This document shows, piece after piece, positions 17,797-26,155 of a stretch of DNA of 64,000 nucleotides. This DNA comes from an uncultured Muribaculaceae bacterium. GTDB lineage: Bacteria; Bacteroidota; Bacteroidia; Bacteroidales; Muribaculaceae. Every line of letters starts with the position of its first letter. Position 1 is the first letter of the stretch. Location: the NCBI GenBank assembly GCA_910579035.1, contig CAJTSR010000010.1, positions 33,722 through 97,721 of the forward strand, written 5' to 3'. The notes below the pieces were generated by a model, which saw nothing but the letters and a program-made list of their open reading frames with translations, was not told where the DNA came from and ran no database searches. The position numbers were made by a program, and so were the translations under genes.

Positions 17797-18675
17797 ATGG
17801 CAGGAAAACGAAATACATACCGCCAACGCCGAGCCAAAAGACCGAAAAAAATGACAGCTCACGCTCGGGCCGTGCTTATTGTCACACTTGCTACCGCCGC
17901 AACCTTTGCAGCCTTAGCTTGCTGCGGCCATCAATTCAATAAAAGCGAAGAGGCCCGTTACGAAGCCGGACGGCCACATTCAGTCTGTCTTTTGAATGTG
18001 GAGTTACCCGATGAAACGCCTGAGATAAAGCTTGCATATAACGGTTTCGATGTATCCTTCAATCCGTCGCACCACCAGCCCAACTACAGCGCGTGGGAGC
18101 TTACAGCAGAAAAAGCGAACGGACAATTACCCCGAAAATCAAAATTCGCGCCGGACAACGATGTGTATGGCTGCGCGACTCTTGAGGATTACCGTAATTC
18201 AGGCTTTGACAGAGGCCATATGGTTCCGGCTGGCGATATGAAGTGGGATATAAACGCCATGGAGGATTCCCACCTGTTGACCAATATATGTCCTCAGGAC
18301 CACGCCCTGAACGGAGGACGATGGGCATCACTCGAAAACAAATGCCGGGAATGGGTTCAGCGCGACAGCCTGCTCGTCATCATCTGCGGCCCCATTCTTT
18401 CCGACCGTATGCCACGGACAATAGGGCGCTCAGCCATTAGCGTGCCGGAGCGTTTTTTTAAAGTAATATTCGCACCATACGCAAATCCGCCTCGGGCAAT
18501 AGGGTTCATTATGCCAAACTCGGCCCCGCAGGAAGGCCTCGAAAGCCTTGCTGTAAGCGTCGACAATGTTGAAGAAATAACAGGATTCGATTTCTTCTCG
18601 TGCCTTCCCGACGACATAGAATCCGAAGTAGAATCACAAGTCAACTACAGAATATGGAACCGACGCAAACGATGA
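17797..18675 (+). CDS. DNA/RNA non-specific endonuclease (NUC1 family), membrane-anchored or secreted
   Basis: A 292-residue protein. A basic N-terminus (KRNTYRQRRAKRPKK) and hydrophobic segment at about residues 24-43 give a signal anchor or signal peptide. The nuclease domain has the beta-beta-alpha-metal motif FDRGHMVPAGDM with His141 and the downstream SHLLTNICPQDHALNGGRW and LENKCREW, where Asn172 and Glu180 would help bind the metal. The start abuts the bioF stop and the end overlaps mnmE by four bases, so it belongs to the bioA-mnmE operon although it has no known link to biotin or tRNA modification. Likely outward-facing nuclease for nucleic acid degradation. Confidence 0.9.
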   Translation: MAGKRNTYRQRRAKRPKKMTAHARAVLIVTLATAATFAALACCGHQFNKSEEARYEAGRPHSVCLLNVELPDETPEIKLAYNGFDVSFNPSHHQPNYSAWELTAEKANGQLPRKSKFAPDNDVYGCATLEDYRNSGFDRGHMVPAGDMKWDINAMEDSHLLTNICPQDHALNGGRWASLENKCREWVQRDSLLVIICGPILSDRMPRTIGRSAISVPERFFKVIFAPYANPPRAIGFIMPNSAPQEGLESLAVSVDNVEEITGFDFFSCLPDDIESEVESQVNYRIWNRRKR

Positions 18676-20051
18676 CAGGAAATATCTACGGTTTCGACGA
18701 CACCATATGCGCCATATCTACCCCACCCGGCGTAGGAGGCATAGCGGTAGCACGCATATGCGGCCAAGATGCTATAAATATAACGGATAAAATATGGCAG
18801 GGTAAGCGGCTTTCCGATGCCAAGTCACACACCGCGCACCTGGGCACGATACTTGCGCCGGACGGCAGCACCCTTGACGAAGGTGTTGCGACAGTTTTCC
18901 GCGCACCTCGTTCATACACAGGACAAGACACGGTTGAAATAAGCGTACACGGCTCCCGATGGATTCAGCGGGAATTAATATCGGCACTCGTGGCGGCCGG
19001 AGCACGGCCTGCAGAACCGGGCGAATTTACCCGCAGGGCTTTCGCTGCCGGACGCTTCGACCTATCAGAAGCCGAAGCGGTAGCAGACCTCATAGCATCA
19101 TCATCGAAAGCCGCGCACCGACTGGCCATAAACCAGATGCGAGGCTCTGTGTCAAAACAGCTCGAATCACTCCGTAAGCAGCTTGTTGAACTTGCATCGC
19201 TGCTCGAACTCGAACTCGATTTCTCGGAAGAAGATCTTGAATTTGCCTCCCGCACCCACCTTGTCGAACTGGCTGAGGCCGTCGGCTCCGAAATATCGCG
19301 TCTTACCAAAACATATCGAACCGGCACTGCCATCAAGGAAGGAATCCCTGTAGCTATAATAGGCCACACGAATGCAGGAAAATCCTCATTGCTCAACGCC
19401 CTTGTAGGCGACGAACGCGCAATAGTAAGCGAAATCCACGGCACCACACGCGACATCGTGGAAGACCGCATAGAACTCGGCAGCTATCTTATCCGACTTC
19501 AAGACACAGCCGGACTCCGCCAAGACACCGACGACACCATCGAGCGCATTGGCATCGAGCGCTCCATCAATGCAGCCGTCAAGGCCGAAATAATAATATA
19601 TCTGATCGATGCCTCATCTCCGGCAACTCAGGCTGAAGTCGAGGCAGAACTCACGGGGGCAAATACCGAAAGAATAATATATGCCATAAACAAAACAGAT
19701 CTTTGCCGGAACACCCCTGCCCTGCCCCATAACGCGCAACCCATAGAGCTGTCAATAAAAAACGCCACAGGACTCGACACTCTCCGCAATGCCATTATAC
19801 AAAAAATCGAAGACTTTGCAGGAGGAGCCAATGCCGACCTGTTGATAACCAACGCCCGCCAAGCCGCTGCACTCGAGGCCGCGTCGAACTCCAACCGCGC
19901 ACTCCTCGCAGCCCTGCGCTCAGGCATACCCGCCGACCTCGTAGCCCAAGACCTCCGCGAAACCCTCCACCATCTCGCCACCGTCACCGGCTCCGTCACC
20001 ACCCCGGAAATCCTCGCAACCATCTTCTCCCGTTTCTGCATCGGAAAGTAG
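18672..20051 (+). CDS. mnmE: tRNA uridine-5-carboxymethylaminomethyl modification GTPase
   Basis: A 459-residue GTPase that with MnmG modifies the wobble uridine of certain tRNAs. The N-terminal folate-binding domain begins TICAISTPPGVGGIAV, the G1 motif is GHTNAGKSS (231-239), G3 is DTAG (278-281), and the protein ends in the catalytic Cys-Ile-Gly-Lys (Cys456). I start at ATG 18672, which overlaps the nuclease stop as ATGA; ATG 18654 (6 residues longer) is possible. The last 15 coding bases coincide with the left att repeat of a mobile element, yet the essential C-terminal motif is intact. Confidence 0.95.
   Translation: MTGNIYGFDDTICAISTPPGVGGIAVARICGQDAINITDKIWQGKRLSDAKSHTAHLGTILAPDGSTLDEGVATVFRAPRSYTGQDTVEISVHGSRWIQRELISALVAAGARPAEPGEFTRRAFAAGRFDLSEAEAVADLIASSSKAAHRLAINQMRGSVSKQLESLRKQLVELASLLELELDFSEEDLEFASRTHLVELAEAVGSEISRLTKTYRTGTAIKEGIPVAIIGHTNAGKSSLLNALVGDERAIVSEIHGTTRDIVEDRIELGSYLIRLQDTAGLRQDTDDTIERIGIERSINAAVKAEIIIYLIDASSPATQAEVEAELTGANTERIIYAINKTDLCRNTPALPHNAQPIELSIKNATGLDTLRNAIIQKIEDFAGGANADLLITNARQAAALEAASNSNRALLAALRSGIPADLVAQDLRETLHHLATVTGSVTTPEILATIFSRFCIGK
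20036..20050 (+). repeat. attL of element 1 (in mnmE)
   Basis: CTGCATCGGAAAGTA, lying in the last codons of mnmE so that it encodes Cys-Ile-Gly-Lys and leads into the TAG stop. It matches 39587-39601 at 14 of 15 positions. The 3' end of trmE/mnmE is also the attachment site of Salmonella genomic island 1. Confidence 0.8.
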
Positions 20052-20091
20052 ATGATTGTCACCATTTGGTGATAAATGGCATAAACTATTG

Positions 20092-20121
20092 AAAAGTCGC
20101 TCGTTATCGGGCGACTTTTTT
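20092..20121 (+). terminator. Terminator at left end of element 1 (serves mnmE)
   Basis: AAAAGTCGC (20092-20100), a 10-base loop, then GCGACTTTTTT (20111-20121). The element therefore brings a new terminator for the host operon. Confidence 0.85.
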
Positions 20122-20169
20122 CGTGCTTACTGCTCAATAAAACCACATTTCACCCCTTTTCACCTGCTT

Positions 20170-20187
20170 TTTTGTACCCGATTTGTA
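20170..20187 (+). repeat. Left arm-type repeats of element 1 (TTTGTA pair)
   Basis: TTTTGTACCC at 20170-20179 is followed by TTTGTAG, so TTTGTA occurs twice with an 11-base period. The full TTTTGTACCC recurs at 39448-39457 near the other end, and a matching pair occurs at 39722 in element 2. Position and symmetry suit integrase arm sites. Confidence 0.55.
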
Positions 20188-20235
20188 GCGAATAGCCATG
20201 AGCCGCAATCGGGAAACGAAAGGTTATGGACGATG

Positions 20236-20265
20236 TTTACGTAGATTTACGTCGGTTTACGCCCA
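20236..20265 (+). repeat. Three 10-bp phased repeats, TTTACGnnnn
   Basis: TTTACG begins at 20236, 20246 and 20256, exactly one helical turn apart, just upstream of the four-HTH gene. Element 2 has four units of a related TACG repeat in the same place. Confidence 0.7.
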
Positions 20266-20275
20266 TATACACTTT

Positions 20276-20310
20276 CGGCGAAATAACTGGCGAAATAACC
20301 ACCGAAAATG
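20276..20310 (+). repeat. 12-bp tandem repeat before the four-HTH gene
   Basis: CGGCGAAATAAC and TGGCGAAATAAC are adjacent and differ at one base; CACCGAAAATG may be a degenerate third unit. It ends 6 bases before the ATG, where a repressor would block transcription. Confidence 0.55.
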
Positions 20311-20316
20311 TGAAAT

Positions 20317-21216
20317 ATGAGTAGTAACATTGAAATCAAAAAGAAATGTCGTTGGTGTGGAAGTGAGTTCATCGCTCGCAAGACATCAACAGAGTACTGT
20401 AGCCACCGGTGTTCAGGGCTGGCATACAAGGAGCGAAGACGTCAATCTCGGCTTGAATCCTATCAGCAGGAATACGGGCATCAGCAGTCGGGTCGAGCAG
20501 AAGTAGCAACACAAGAGTTCTTGACACCGACCCAAGCGGCAAAACTTCTTGGAGTCTGCCACATGACAATATACAACTATATCAATCAAGGTGTAGTGAA
20601 AGTTTGGAAACTGAAAAGGAAGACTCTTATCAGGCGGGCAGACATTGATGCTTTGTTCGACATTCTCCGGGTTGAACAAGTGACAGCGGCAAAAGTCCCC
20701 ATACCTATCACAGAATTCTACACCTCGAAGGAGGTGCAGGAAAAGTACAGCATATCCAATTCGGGTTTGTATGAGATTGCCAAAAGGGAAAAGTGGCCGA
20801 AGACTCAACAAAGAGGCAAGACCCTTTGGAGCCGAAAGCATGTTGACGCTTACTTCGCAAAACAACAGCCCGGAGAGGAAATATCTGAGTGGTACACCGC
20901 AGCTGAGATTCAGGCGCGATATGGGATGACATTATCGGCAATATACTGTCTGGTATCAAAGGAGGCAATCCCCAAAAAGAAAGTCGGTGCTGCAACCTTC
21001 TACTCCAAATATCATTTCGATTTAGCCAAAGGTGCGGTTGAACCGAAGGAACCGGAGTATTATACATACCCGGAAGCGATGGAGAAATATGGGCTGACAC
21101 GAGACCAGCTGCACCACTATCTGAAGTATTATAACATCACCCGTGTGAAGAAGGGTAAGTACACTCATATTCTCCGGAGTGAATTGGATAATCTCTTGAA
21201 ATCCCCGGAGATATAG
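20317..21216 (+). CDS. Zinc-finger protein with four tandem helix-turn-helix units (excisionase/regulator-like)
   Basis: A 299-residue DNA-binding protein. An N-terminal Cys4 zinc finger (Cys11, Cys14, Cys28, Cys32) is followed by four repeated MerR/excisionase-type winged helices: about 68-117 (TPTQAAKLLGVCHMTIYNYI), 131-178 (TSKEVQEKYSISNSGLYEIA), 190-237 (TAAEIQARYGMTLSAIYCLV) and 247-294 (TYPEAMEKYGLTRDQLHHYL). Each unit ends in a wing and a short helix. A close homologue opens element 2 (39852). The gene lies between the att site and the integrase, as excisionase or integrase-control genes often do, and directly follows phased repeats it may bind. Function is inferred from architecture and place. 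Confidence 0.85.
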   Translation: MSSNIEIKKKCRWCGSEFIARKTSTEYCSHRCSGLAYKERRRQSRLESYQQEYGHQQSGRAEVATQEFLTPTQAAKLLGVCHMTIYNYINQGVVKVWKLKRKTLIRRADIDALFDILRVEQVTAAKVPIPITEFYTSKEVQEKYSISNSGLYEIAKREKWPKTQQRGKTLWSRKHVDAYFAKQQPGEEISEWYTAAEIQARYGMTLSAIYCLVSKEAIPKKKVGAATFYSKYHFDLAKGAVEPKEPEYYTYPEAMEKYGLTRDQLHHYLKYYNITRVKKGKYTHILRSELDNLLKSPEI

Positions 21217-21221
21217 CCAAT

Positions 21222-21293
21222 GGAGACGATTTGGAGATACATCGGAGAGCATCCGGACTCTATTGTTCTCCCTCGATTCTCATGCTTACTTTG
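21222..21293 (+). promoter_or_regulatory. Integrase promoter of element 1 with 11-bp phased repeats
   Basis: GGAGA starts at 21222, 21233 and 21244 (11-base period), then CTATTGTTCTCCCT (21260-21273) contains the -33 TTG and TTACTTTG (21286-21293) is the -7 element, with 20 bases between. The same layout recurs at 23909-23980. Confidence 0.6.
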
Positions 21294-21318
21294 TGTCAAA
21301 TTTTAATCCCCCACACAG

Positions 21319-22428
21319 ATGAATACATGTACCAAAGTATTCCTCCGCAAGCGTCCATACGCCGGAGGAAAGCTATCGCTGTATCTTGACTATTACCCGG
21401 CGATACGCAATCCGCACACCAACAAGATGACACGTCGTGAGACTCTCGGTATTGTCATCTTTGCGAACCCCACCAACGAAATGCAACGCCGTTTCAATCA
21501 AGAAATGGAGGAAAAGGCCGAGGCCATACGTTGTATCCGTTATCAGAGTCTGATAAATGAACAGTTCGGTTTTCTCGACAGGACAAAGCAGAAGCAGGAT
21601 TTCCTCGCCTACTTCGAGAAGAAAGCCAAAAGCAAGTATGACAAATGGATGAGTGTATATCTGCATTTCAAGAACTTCACCGGAGGCCAATGCACTTTCG
21701 GCGATGTTACCGTGAGCCTGTGCGAGGACTTCCGTGACTATCTTCTAATATCCCACTCACTGCGCCACCCGGAAAAGAAGATACCACTGTCGGCGAACTC
21801 TGCCGCCGGGTATTGGTCAACATTCCGTTGCTTGTTGAAGATGGCATACAAGGAGAAACTTCTGCTTGAAAATGTCAATGATTTTCTTGATGGACTCAAA
21901 TGGCAGGAGGTCAAGAAAGAGTATATCACATTGGAGGAGATGAAAATTCTCGCAAACTCTCAATGCGACATTCCAGTATTGAAGCGAGCCTCTATGTTCG
22001 GCCTATTTACCGGCTTACGTCTCAGTGACCTTCTTCAGCTCAGATGGGAGAATATCGAGCGTAGTCCCGATGGAGGTCACTGCATCAGACTCTGCACTGA
22101 GAAAACAGAAACAGAGGCTACACTCCCTATCAGTGAAGAAGCACTGCAATATTGTGGTGAACGAGGTGACGGTCTTGTTTTCAAGGGCTTCAAACGCTCA
22201 ATGGCTCAACACGCTTTCAAGAATTGGGTCAAATCGGTCGGGATAACAAAAAAGTTGTCGTTCCACTGCTTACGCCACTCATTCGCCACCATCCTTATCT
22301 CATTGGGTATAGATGTGTATGTGGTGTCGAAGATGCTTACTCACCGCAGCGTCAGAACGACTCAGATTTATGCTGAAGTGGTCGGCGAGAAGAAGCGCGA
22401 AGCCTCAAATGCCATCACGCTCAAATAG
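21319..22428 (+). CDS. int: Tyrosine recombinase (integrase) of element 1
   Basis: A 369-residue site-specific recombinase. An N-terminal arm-binding region (residues about 1-90, with SLYLDYYPAIRNP), a SAM-like core-binding domain (about 100-200) and the catalytic domain can be seen. Catalytic residues are Arg234 (TGLRLSD), Lys262 (TEKTETEATLP), His316 and Arg319 (FHCLRHSFA), His342 and nucleophile Tyr351 (TTQIYAEV). All are present, so it should be active. It resembles the element 2 integrase (40832) through its whole length. It probably recombines the CTGCATCGG core in mnmE. Confidence 0.93.
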   Translation: MNTCTKVFLRKRPYAGGKLSLYLDYYPAIRNPHTNKMTRRETLGIVIFANPTNEMQRRFNQEMEEKAEAIRCIRYQSLINEQFGFLDRTKQKQDFLAYFEKKAKSKYDKWMSVYLHFKNFTGGQCTFGDVTVSLCEDFRDYLLISHSLRHPEKKIPLSANSAAGYWSTFRCLLKMAYKEKLLLENVNDFLDGLKWQEVKKEYITLEEMKILANSQCDIPVLKRASMFGLFTGLRLSDLLQLRWENIERSPDGGHCIRLCTEKTETEATLPISEEALQYCGERGDGLVFKGFKRSMAQHAFKNWVKSVGITKKLSFHCLRHSFATILISLGIDVYVVSKMLTHRSVRTTQIYAEVVGEKKREASNAITLK

Positions 22429-22452
22429 TCTCTATCCGTTCAGTTCTCTCGA

Positions 22453-22490
22453 AAAATGCCATCTTGCAGAAATGCAGGGTGGCATTTTAA
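22453..22490. terminator. Terminator after element 1 integrase
   Basis: AAAATGCCA (22453-22461) pairs with TGGCATTTT (22480-22488), and an inner TGCA-GAAA-TGCA stem tops the hairpin. A-run and T-run flank it, so it may work in both directions. Confidence 0.75.
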
Positions 22491-22578
22491 CATATCAGGT
22501 CACGAACAATCGTCGATAACTCCGTGTTTTATTCTTGTTTGCAAAATTCAGCATAATTTAAGAGTTATAAAAAATCGA

Positions 22579-23850
22579 ATGAAAGACCTGATTAAAGGCC
22601 ACAATCCGCTGATGCTATTCTTCGTAGCTCTAATGAGTCTCTTCTTTGCGTTTGCGGTGAGAAACAAGATTGTCAGTGAAGGTCACACTGACTTAAACGC
22701 CAATTTCTTCTTTTTCATGGTATTGGCAAGTTGCATAGGTGTTTATTTCCTTATCCATGAAGGGATAAAGGAACTCACGGACTTCTTTGTCAAGAAGAGT
22801 TGGAAGAAACGCGGAATAACTCCGCAGACCGCTACCATTCCGGATGCTTCGGCTATTGAGCCTAACAAATCCGAATTTGAAAAGCCAAAAACCGAGAGTC
22901 AACCTCTTACAAGAGAGGATGCAAGAATGCTGTTGACCGAGGTTCTGGCAGTCAAGACAGAGAAAGAATCTGACGATAAAGAGGAATTAGTCAAGACTAT
23001 CAATGAGAATATGCTTGACTTATCGAATGTTGCTGCCAATGCCGCTAACGAAATTGAAGCAGGATTGCAACGTACATTCCAAGAGGCGTGTCTATACACT
23101 ATCGAAGTACTTGGCCCATATATGACCAAAGAAAATCTGGAGATACTGATAAGCCGGTTATCGAAGTTTCAGAGAGCTGGTAATAAGACGTGGTCGGTAT
23201 TATCTGCAAGTGAGACTGTCCACAAAAAAGTGGAAACTCATTCTCCTATTACCAAAACAGACCTGTATCACTATGGCTGGAATATGCAACAACTCTTTAG
23301 CAAGAGTGGCCCTCAGGCTGCATACTTCCTGCAAAGCACATTCCATGACCATTTTGATGATCTCCAATTGAAGACAATCAAAGGGAAACTGACCCTTGAC
23401 GCAGACAAAGGTATTATCAAAATAAATAAAGAATTCAGTCCTAACTATAGAAGCCGTAGAGAGCGCGAGAAAGAACAGAATGCTCAACAAATGGCGAAAG
23501 AGTACGAGGAAGAGCAGAAACAGAAGAAGTTTGAGAGAGGTCAGGAACATTATCAAAAGATGACACGGAAGATGGAGGAGGACGAAAGTGAGCCTATCGC
23601 CAAGATACAAGTGTCTGCCCCCATTAAAGAAGAGAATAACCGGTCGGTCAGGGATACTAATAAATCCAAGCCGAAACGATATGACGATTATGAGGAGGAA
23701 GAGGATCCTTGGAACGAAACTAACGATGAACCGGCAGATGATGATTTCATCTATGCAATGCTTGAACGGAGCGAAAAGCGTAATCAAAAAAGTAATGAGC
23801 CTACACCATGGAGTCCCGGAGACTCTTTGGCCGTAGAGAGAGACTGGTAG
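22579..23850 (+). CDS. Two-TM protein with long charged linker, element backbone family
   Basis: A 423-residue protein. Two membrane segments lie near the N-terminus (about residues 11-26 and 37-57), followed by a charged region, an alpha-helical domain (ACLYTIEVLGPYMTKENLEI to FDDLQLKTIKGKL, about 205-310) and a very charged tail with KKFERGQEHYQKMTRKMEE and an acidic DDYEEEEDPWNE. The gene at 42860 in element 2 has the same plan and an alignable helical domain, so this is a conserved backbone component, but I know of no function. I start at MKDLIKGHNP; an upstream ATG would translate the terminator. Confidence 0.75.
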   Translation: MKDLIKGHNPLMLFFVALMSLFFAFAVRNKIVSEGHTDLNANFFFFMVLASCIGVYFLIHEGIKELTDFFVKKSWKKRGITPQTATIPDASAIEPNKSEFEKPKTESQPLTREDARMLLTEVLAVKTEKESDDKEELVKTINENMLDLSNVAANAANEIEAGLQRTFQEACLYTIEVLGPYMTKENLEILISRLSKFQRAGNKTWSVLSASETVHKKVETHSPITKTDLYHYGWNMQQLFSKSGPQAAYFLQSTFHDHFDDLQLKTIKGKLTLDADKGIIKINKEFSPNYRSRREREKEQNAQQMAKEYEEEQKQKKFERGQEHYQKMTRKMEEDESEPIAKIQVSAPIKEENNRSVRDTNKSKPKRYDDYEEEEDPWNETNDEPADDDFIYAMLERSEKRNQKSNEPTPWSPGDSLAVERDW

Positions 23851-23908
23851 CCATCTCCAAACCATCTCCGCTCAATTTCTCCGGAGAAAAGTACTGATTT
23901 ATAGCGTC

Positions 23909-23980
23909 AGAGACGTTTTGGAGACGCTTTAGAGTTGGTTCAGACCCTATTGTTCTCCCTTATTTCTCCCTGTAATTTTG
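23909..23980 (+). promoter_or_regulatory. Promoter of the HTH/DUF3987 unit with 11-bp phased repeats
   Basis: AGAGA, GGAGA and AGAG begin at 23909, 23920 and 23931 (11-base period). CTATTGTTCTCCCT (23947-23960) carries -33 TTG and TAATTTTG (23973-23980) is the -7 element, 20 bases apart. This duplicates the layout upstream of the integrase at the same spacing. A perfect 14-bp palindrome (23876-23889) lies just upstream. Confidence 0.65.
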
Positions 23981-24041
23981 CAACCGAATCCTTGACACGG
24001 ATATGCCATGTCGGCGTGCCGTTTTCCCAAGGGTTCGGTTG
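23981..24041 (+). repeat. Large inverted repeat between promoter and HTH gene
   Basis: CAACCGAA-T-CCTTG (23981-23994) pairs with CAAGG-G-TTCGGTTG (24028-24041), giving 14 paired positions with one T-G wobble, ending 7 bases before the ATG. It may be an operator or, if transcribed, a leader hairpin. Confidence 0.55.
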
Positions 24042-24048
24042 TAAATTT

Positions 24049-24432
24049 ATGGAAACATCCATCAGCTTTGATAAGTTGCCCGAAGCAGTGACTTATCTGA
24101 CCGCGTTGGTAACAAGCCTGCTCGGTGAACTGAGGGAGTTGCGCAACGCGCTCTCCCCACCCCAAAAAGTCGCGCCTGATTTTATATCCACTAAAGAGGC
24201 GTGCGCATTGCTTGGAGAGTGTAAGAACACTCTTTATAAAAAGGCGCGAAACGGCGTTGTCCCGGCTTACAAGAATCCCGGCGGCAAAGGCTGGCGCTTT
24301 ATCCGAAGCGAACTGCTCGATTATATGGCATCGGGCAAGCCGAAATCACAAGCGCAAGCCTATGACGAGATGGTAGCCGAGATGAACAAGGGTCTTCGTC
24401 CCGGAGGTAGAAACAAATCCTGTCGCCTATGA
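24049..24432 (+). CDS. Small helix-turn-helix (HTH_17-type) protein
   Basis: A 127-residue protein with a helical N-terminus (FDKLPEAVTYLTALVTSLLGELRELR) and an excisionase-like winged helix at about 48-95 (FISTKEACALLGECKNTLYKKARNGVVPAYKNPGGKGWRF, quoted here by its TKEACALLGE start). A homologue sits at 46419 in element 2 in the same position. It overlaps the DUF3987 gene by four bases (ATGA). Likely DNA-binding regulator of the mobilisation/replication genes or an excision factor. Confidence 0.85.
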   Translation: METSISFDKLPEAVTYLTALVTSLLGELRELRNALSPPQKVAPDFISTKEACALLGECKNTLYKKARNGVVPAYKNPGGKGWRFIRSELLDYMASGKPKSQAQAYDEMVAEMNKGLRPGGRNKSCRL

Positions 24433-25796
24433 GTAAGGAATCTGCACCTCAGCTCATCCTTGACAAAGCCATCAACCTAAGCGTCAATCCGACCAGTAGC
24501 GGTTTCCCAATCAGCATCTTTCCTTCAAAAATTCAGAAAATCATCAGGGAGGTAAACGATTGCTATGGGTTTCCTATCGACTATGTCGGAGCAGCGATGA
24601 TGGTTGCGGTTTCAGTCGCGGTGGGCAACACTCATCTGGCAAGGATGAAAGAAGGTTGGGACGAAAGTGCTATTCTGTATATGGCACTAATCGGCAGACC
24701 CGGAGCCAACAAGAGTCATCCGTTGAGTTTCGCTATGCGTCCGTTTGTGGAGTTTGACTACGAGCAAAACAGAATTTATGAGAAACAGTATCTGGAATAT
24801 CAGGACCAATTGGAGATGAGCCGGAAGGAACGTGCAGAAAAAGGTATTGATGTCTGCCCCCGTGAACCTGTCCGCCGCCGCTTCTTGGTTTCTGATATAA
24901 CGCCGGAGGGACTGAGCCTCATTCATTCTCAAAACCGCCGTGGTCTGTGTCTTCTTTCAGACGAGCTTTCAGCGTGGGTAAAAAACTTCAACCGCTACAA
25001 CAACGGCTCTGAGGAACAGTTTTGGCTTTCGGTATTCAGTACAAAGCCAACGATGTCCGACCGCAAAAGTTCCCGCAGTTCCATCTTCATCAAGCGTCCG
25101 TTTATTTCGGTTATCGGTACTATGCAGAAACGCATCCTTTCAGAACTTGCCAAAGGAGAACGCTCGGCTAACGGATTCATCGACCGCATACTATTCGTGA
25201 TACTCAAACACGAGCTGTCAACCCGATGGTCAATGAAACAACCAACATTCGATGTCGCCGATGAATGGCAAAATATTCTTTCCCGGTTGATGTGCATTGA
25301 ATGTGCTTACGATGAGAACAACGACATTCTTCCTGTCATACTCCCCTTTGCAGAAGAAGCTCTTGAAAGACTTTTTGAATGGCAGCATAACTTGTCAGAC
25401 AAATGCGACACAGAACCTAACGAGATCCTTGTCGGCATCTATTGCAAATTGCAGATTTACGCCATCCGCTTCTGCCTGATAATCCAGATGGCACGATGGG
25501 CTTGCAATGATGCCGGGAAAGATGTCATCGACCTGATTTCAGTTGAGAGAGCCATTACACTTGCTGAATACTTTATGGAGTCAGCCAAGAAAGTTCAGAC
25601 GATTCTCAAAGAGCTTTCGCTCACCGCACAGCAGTTGGCCATTGTCACCGCCTTACCTCCAGAATTTACTACTGGGAGTGCTATCGCCGTGGCTGCGGAA
25701 AACGGCATGTCGGAGCGTGCGCTCATGGAGTTTCTGAAGAACTTCAACGGCAAACTTTTTCAAAAGTCGAAGCATGGGAATTATATCAAACTCTGA
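24429..25796 (+). CDS. DUF3987 P-loop protein
   Basis: A 455-residue protein with a Walker A-like loop LIGRPGANKSHPLS (Gly89 to Ser96) and an acidic Walker B-like segment (LCLLSDELSAWVKNFNRYN), typical of DUF3987 proteins found on Bacteroidales mobile elements. The family is thought to include primase/helicase-type replication proteins, but biochemical proof is not known to me. The homologue at 46810 keeps both motifs and the NGSEEQFWLS block. Translationally coupled to the HTH gene before it. Confidence 0.85.
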   Translation: MSKESAPQLILDKAINLSVNPTSSGFPISIFPSKIQKIIREVNDCYGFPIDYVGAAMMVAVSVAVGNTHLARMKEGWDESAILYMALIGRPGANKSHPLSFAMRPFVEFDYEQNRIYEKQYLEYQDQLEMSRKERAEKGIDVCPREPVRRRFLVSDITPEGLSLIHSQNRRGLCLLSDELSAWVKNFNRYNNGSEEQFWLSVFSTKPTMSDRKSSRSSIFIKRPFISVIGTMQKRILSELAKGERSANGFIDRILFVILKHELSTRWSMKQPTFDVADEWQNILSRLMCIECAYDENNDILPVILPFAEEALERLFEWQHNLSDKCDTEPNEILVGIYCKLQIYAIRFCLIIQMARWACNDAGKDVIDLISVERAITLAEYFMESAKKVQTILKELSLTAQQLAIVTALPPEFTTGSAIAVAAENGMSERALMEFLKNFNGKLFQKSKHGNYIKL

Positions 25797-26027
25797 CCTC
25801 ATGCAGTATCAGCAGATTCAGCAGTTTGACTTTAGAAACTGCGTAAACTGCCGAAACTGCGGTACTCTTCGATTTGACACTCCGATGGCTTGCAGAGCTA
25901 CACCATCCGAATATCAAAAGGGTATGGAATCAGGGCAGAGACTGCTTCTCAGACTCTGCTTATCTCAGCGGTACTTCGTAATGCCGAAGGCTCGCAGTGG
26001 ATTTTACAGTGACAGGAGCAAGTTAGT

Positions 26028-26132
26028 GTTTTGGGACAACCAAAACCCGCCGAAGACCACCTCCGGCGGCTTGGCTAAACTTGCATCCCGTCGGTCTAAA
26101 ACTATTTATCAACCAGTCGCCACCAGTGGCGA
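26028..26132 (+). other. Candidate oriT region of element 1
   Basis: Three hairpins stand in a row directly before mobC: GTTTTGG-5-CCAAAAC (26028-26046), CCGCCG-11-CGGCGG (26047-26069) and TCGCCAC-CA-GTGGCGA (26117-26132). The rest of the 25797-26155 gap has an open frame but no recognisable protein. Nested hairpins upstream of a MobC-relaxase pair are the usual place of a transfer origin; the nick site is not identified. Confidence 0.45.
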
Positions 26133-26155
26133 ATTACCTTCTAATTTTCTCGCAA

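Noticed and set aside
20036..20051. mnmE disrupted by the insertion
   Set aside because: The gene keeps its Cys-Ile-Gly-Lys end and stop codon, so it is intact.
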